NCBI GenBank assembly: GCA_903832775.1
Contig: CAILCX010000212.1
Coordinates: forward strand, 1-34,817
Direction: 5' to 3'
DNA length: 34,817 nt
Origin: an uncultured Methylobacter sp.
GTDB lineage: Bacteria > Pseudomonadota > Gammaproteobacteria > Methylococcales > Methylomonadaceae
This document shows, in pieces, positions 33,360 to 34,817 of this stretch (positions are counted from its first letter, which is position 1; each line of letters begins with the position of its first letter). Both the position numbers and the translations under genes were made by a program. A model generated the notes under the pieces. That model searched no databases, was not told the DNA's origin, and saw only the letters and a list, made by a program, of their open reading frames with translations.

Positions 33360-33761
33360 TTAAAATGCTTCAGGTGACAGTACAGTCAAATGAGGAAAAT
33401 TCAATTCCATTCTGGATAGATCCCGAAGATTGCGAGTATCTATAAATTTTGCATTTCCGGCAACCGCTAATTCTATTAAATGGTTGTCACCCTCATCAGT
33501 TAGATTTGGCCGCCAATCATAATAAATACGTGTCCACTGACAAACGGAGAGAAAAATATCCAGAGTTCACTACACTCATCAGAATTCAGGCGGCTACGCT
33601 GAAATAGTTGCCCGCGCGAGTACATCTTCGTATTCATTAAATAATGACGTGCCCATCAAAGGTATAGCCTGCCCTTTTAAGCAGGCAGCAATTACCGCGT
33701 TAGCAGGGCCTTGGCTTAAACAGACAGCCAAAAATATGTTGGTATCGACTACAGTTTTCAT
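33360..33761 (-). pseudogene. PIN-domain toxin gene with internal frame disruption
   Basis: From ATG 33761 the frame reads MKTVVDTNIFLAVCLSQGP, with the first catalytic Asp of a PIN ribonuclease (D6), to LARATISA and a stop at 33594. About 15 codons (LFQRSRLNSDECSEL) then continue the protein in another frame. The original frame resumes with LDIFLSVCQWTRIYYDWRPN, LTDEGDNHLIELAVAGN (conserved acidic residues), DTRNLRDLSR and LSPEAF to TAA at 33360. The two shifts compensate, and total length (402 bases) is a multiple of three. Intact relatives are PIN-family toxins of about 135-140 residues. As read, no active toxin can be made. Confidence 0.8.
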
Positions 33762-33924
33762 ATGTCTTTGGTAACATAACTGCAACCACTAAAGTTGGCA
33801 ATGATAATGCCATGGATCTATTTATTACAAACTTATATTAAACAAGGATTCATAACGAAGCATTTCAACGCAATAATGCGGCTTATGTTAAGATAAATCC
33901 CCTGAATTTTTCACCGTCGCGCTG

Positions 33925-34817
33925 ATGACCAAGCTTCCCCCCACTCAATTAATCGATCGCTACGGCAGAATCGTTGATTATTTGAGGATTTCAATTACCG
34001 ATCGTTGTGATTTTCGCTGCGTGTATTGCATGGCAGAGGACATGACCTTTTTGCCGCGCGCTCAGATTTTATCGCTGGAAGAAATTTATACGTTGGCGCA
34101 AGCCTTTGTTGACTTGGGTGTTAAGAAAATTCGAATTACTGGCGGCGAGCCTTTGGTTAGAAAAGGTGCTTTGGAGCTATTGCAGGATATTGGCCGCCTT
34201 GAAGGTTTGAAAGAGATGGTTATAACAACCAACGGTTCTCAGCTTGAAACGATGGCCGTACCGTTAAAACTGGCCGGCGTTAAGCGTATTAATATCAGTC
34301 TGGATACCCTGGATGCCGACAAGTTTAAGACGATTACCCGAACCGGAGATTTACGGCAGGTGCTTAACGGTATTGAGTCTGCAAGAAACGCAGGGTTTGA
34401 GCGGATAAAAATCAATGCGGTTATTCTTAAAGACAGAAATCATCTCGAAGTGAATGATCTCGTTCAGTTTGCCGTTGATACCGGCATCGACATCAGTTTT
34501 ATCGAAGAAATGCCGTTGGGCATTGTCAGTCAGCATGATCGGGCTGAAGCTTATTATTCAAGCGCGTCGATAAAGGACGATTTGGCGCACAAGTTTGTTT
34601 TGGTCACGACGCCAGATAAAACCGGTGGGCCTTCAAATTATTTTACGATTCCCGGTACACAAACCCGAGTCGGTTTTATTTCTCCCCATAGCGACAATTT
34701 TTGCAGCAGTTGTAATCGGGTGCGTTTAACCGTTGAAGGACGATTGCTATTATGTCTGGGTAATGAACATTCGATCGATTTAAAACAAATTCTTCGCGCT
34801 AATCCGGGAAATAATGC
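33925..34817 (+). CDS. moaA: GTP 3',8-cyclase MoaA, 3' end missing
   Basis: The frame stays open from ATG 33925 to the window end, 297 codons and two bases, so about 30-40 residues are missing. The radical-SAM cluster is C28-x3-C32-x2-C35 in [24 protein letters not shown] follows. The second, C-terminal cluster appears as [18 protein letters not shown]. The GTP-binding residues near TRTGD are also seen. MoaA makes 3',8-cyclo-GTP, the first step of molybdenum cofactor synthesis. No Shine-Dalgarno is visible before the ATG, and there is no room for a Moco riboswitch in the short leader. Confidence 0.95.
   Translation, partial: MTKLPPTQLIDRYGRIVDYLRISITDRCDFRCVYCMAEDMTFLPRAQILSLEEIYTLAQAFVDLGVKKIRITGGEPLVRKGALELLQDIGRLEGLKEMVITTNGSQLETMAVPLKLAGVKRINISLDTLDADKFKTITRTGDLRQVLNGIESARNAGFERIKINAVILKDRNHLEVNDLVQFAVDTGIDISFIEEMPLGIVSQHDRAEAYYSSASIKDDLAHKFVLVTTPDKTGGPSNYFTIPGTQTRVGFISPHSDNFCSSCNRVRLTVEGRLLLCLGNEHSIDLKQILRANPGNN

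Noticed and set aside
33834-33924. possible molybdenum cofactor riboswitch before moaA
   Set aside because: The leader is too short and shows no long stem structure of the kind that aptamer needs.

Overview
The window looks like chromosomal DNA of a gammaproteobacterium of moderate GC. A methanotroph-type lineage (order Methylococcales) would fit the mix of type IV pilus minor pilins, a fused MutT/ThiE, folE-hemH and a full Ter-type cluster. No methane or methanol oxidation gene is present, so that placement is only an inference. I saw no rRNA, tRNA, CRISPR array or intact insertion sequence.

Layout. (1) 1-425: 3' end of a CinA/PncC-type amidase gene. (2) 523-7640, minus strand: a compact type IV pilus operon in the order fimT-pilV-pilW-pilX-pilY1-pilE, with overlapping or closely spaced genes. 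It encodes the minor pseudopilins that prime the pilus and the PilY1 tip adhesin. (3) 8027-8735, plus strand: three consecutive short single-span membrane protein genes, each with a strong ribosome binding site, that I cannot assign to a family. (4) 8762-13865, minus strand: lytic transglycosylase, purT overlapping a gene for a membrane-anchored MutS-like ATPase, hemH and folE. (5) 14164-17065: Tat-exported YcbK-like peptidase, cupin, an unrecognised gene and an OmpA-family porin. (6) 17439-23338, plus strand: pilU, then a tight set of PP-loop sulfur-transfer enzyme, TusA, cation diffusion facilitator and argJ, then a MutT-ThiE fusion gene.

(7) 23442-30998, plus strand: a Ter cluster. Three TerD-family genes (two of them close tandem duplicates) are followed by an ATP-grasp enzyme, a PRTase/TRSP protein, a HAD phosphatase, a StiP/PRTase protein, a CitE-like C-C bond lyase and TerB. 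The five enzymes match the biosynthetic module that comparative genomics has linked to Ter stress systems and predicted to make a nucleoside-like metabolite. TerC, TerA and the TerY-phosphatase-kinase triad are absent from this window. Two large palindromes sit between its genes.

(8) 31000-33900: a decayed accessory stretch. It holds a DUF1640 coiled-coil pseudogene with two frameshifts, an unrecognised secreted or anchored protein, a ribbon-helix-helix antitoxin beside a PIN toxin gene broken by a local reading-frame excursion, and short direct repeats. (9) 33925-34817: moaA, cut by the window end.

The most interesting parts are the Ter metabolite module, the cassette of three unassigned small membrane proteins, the purT-coupled membrane MutS-like ATPase, and the PP-loop/TusA/metal transporter operon.
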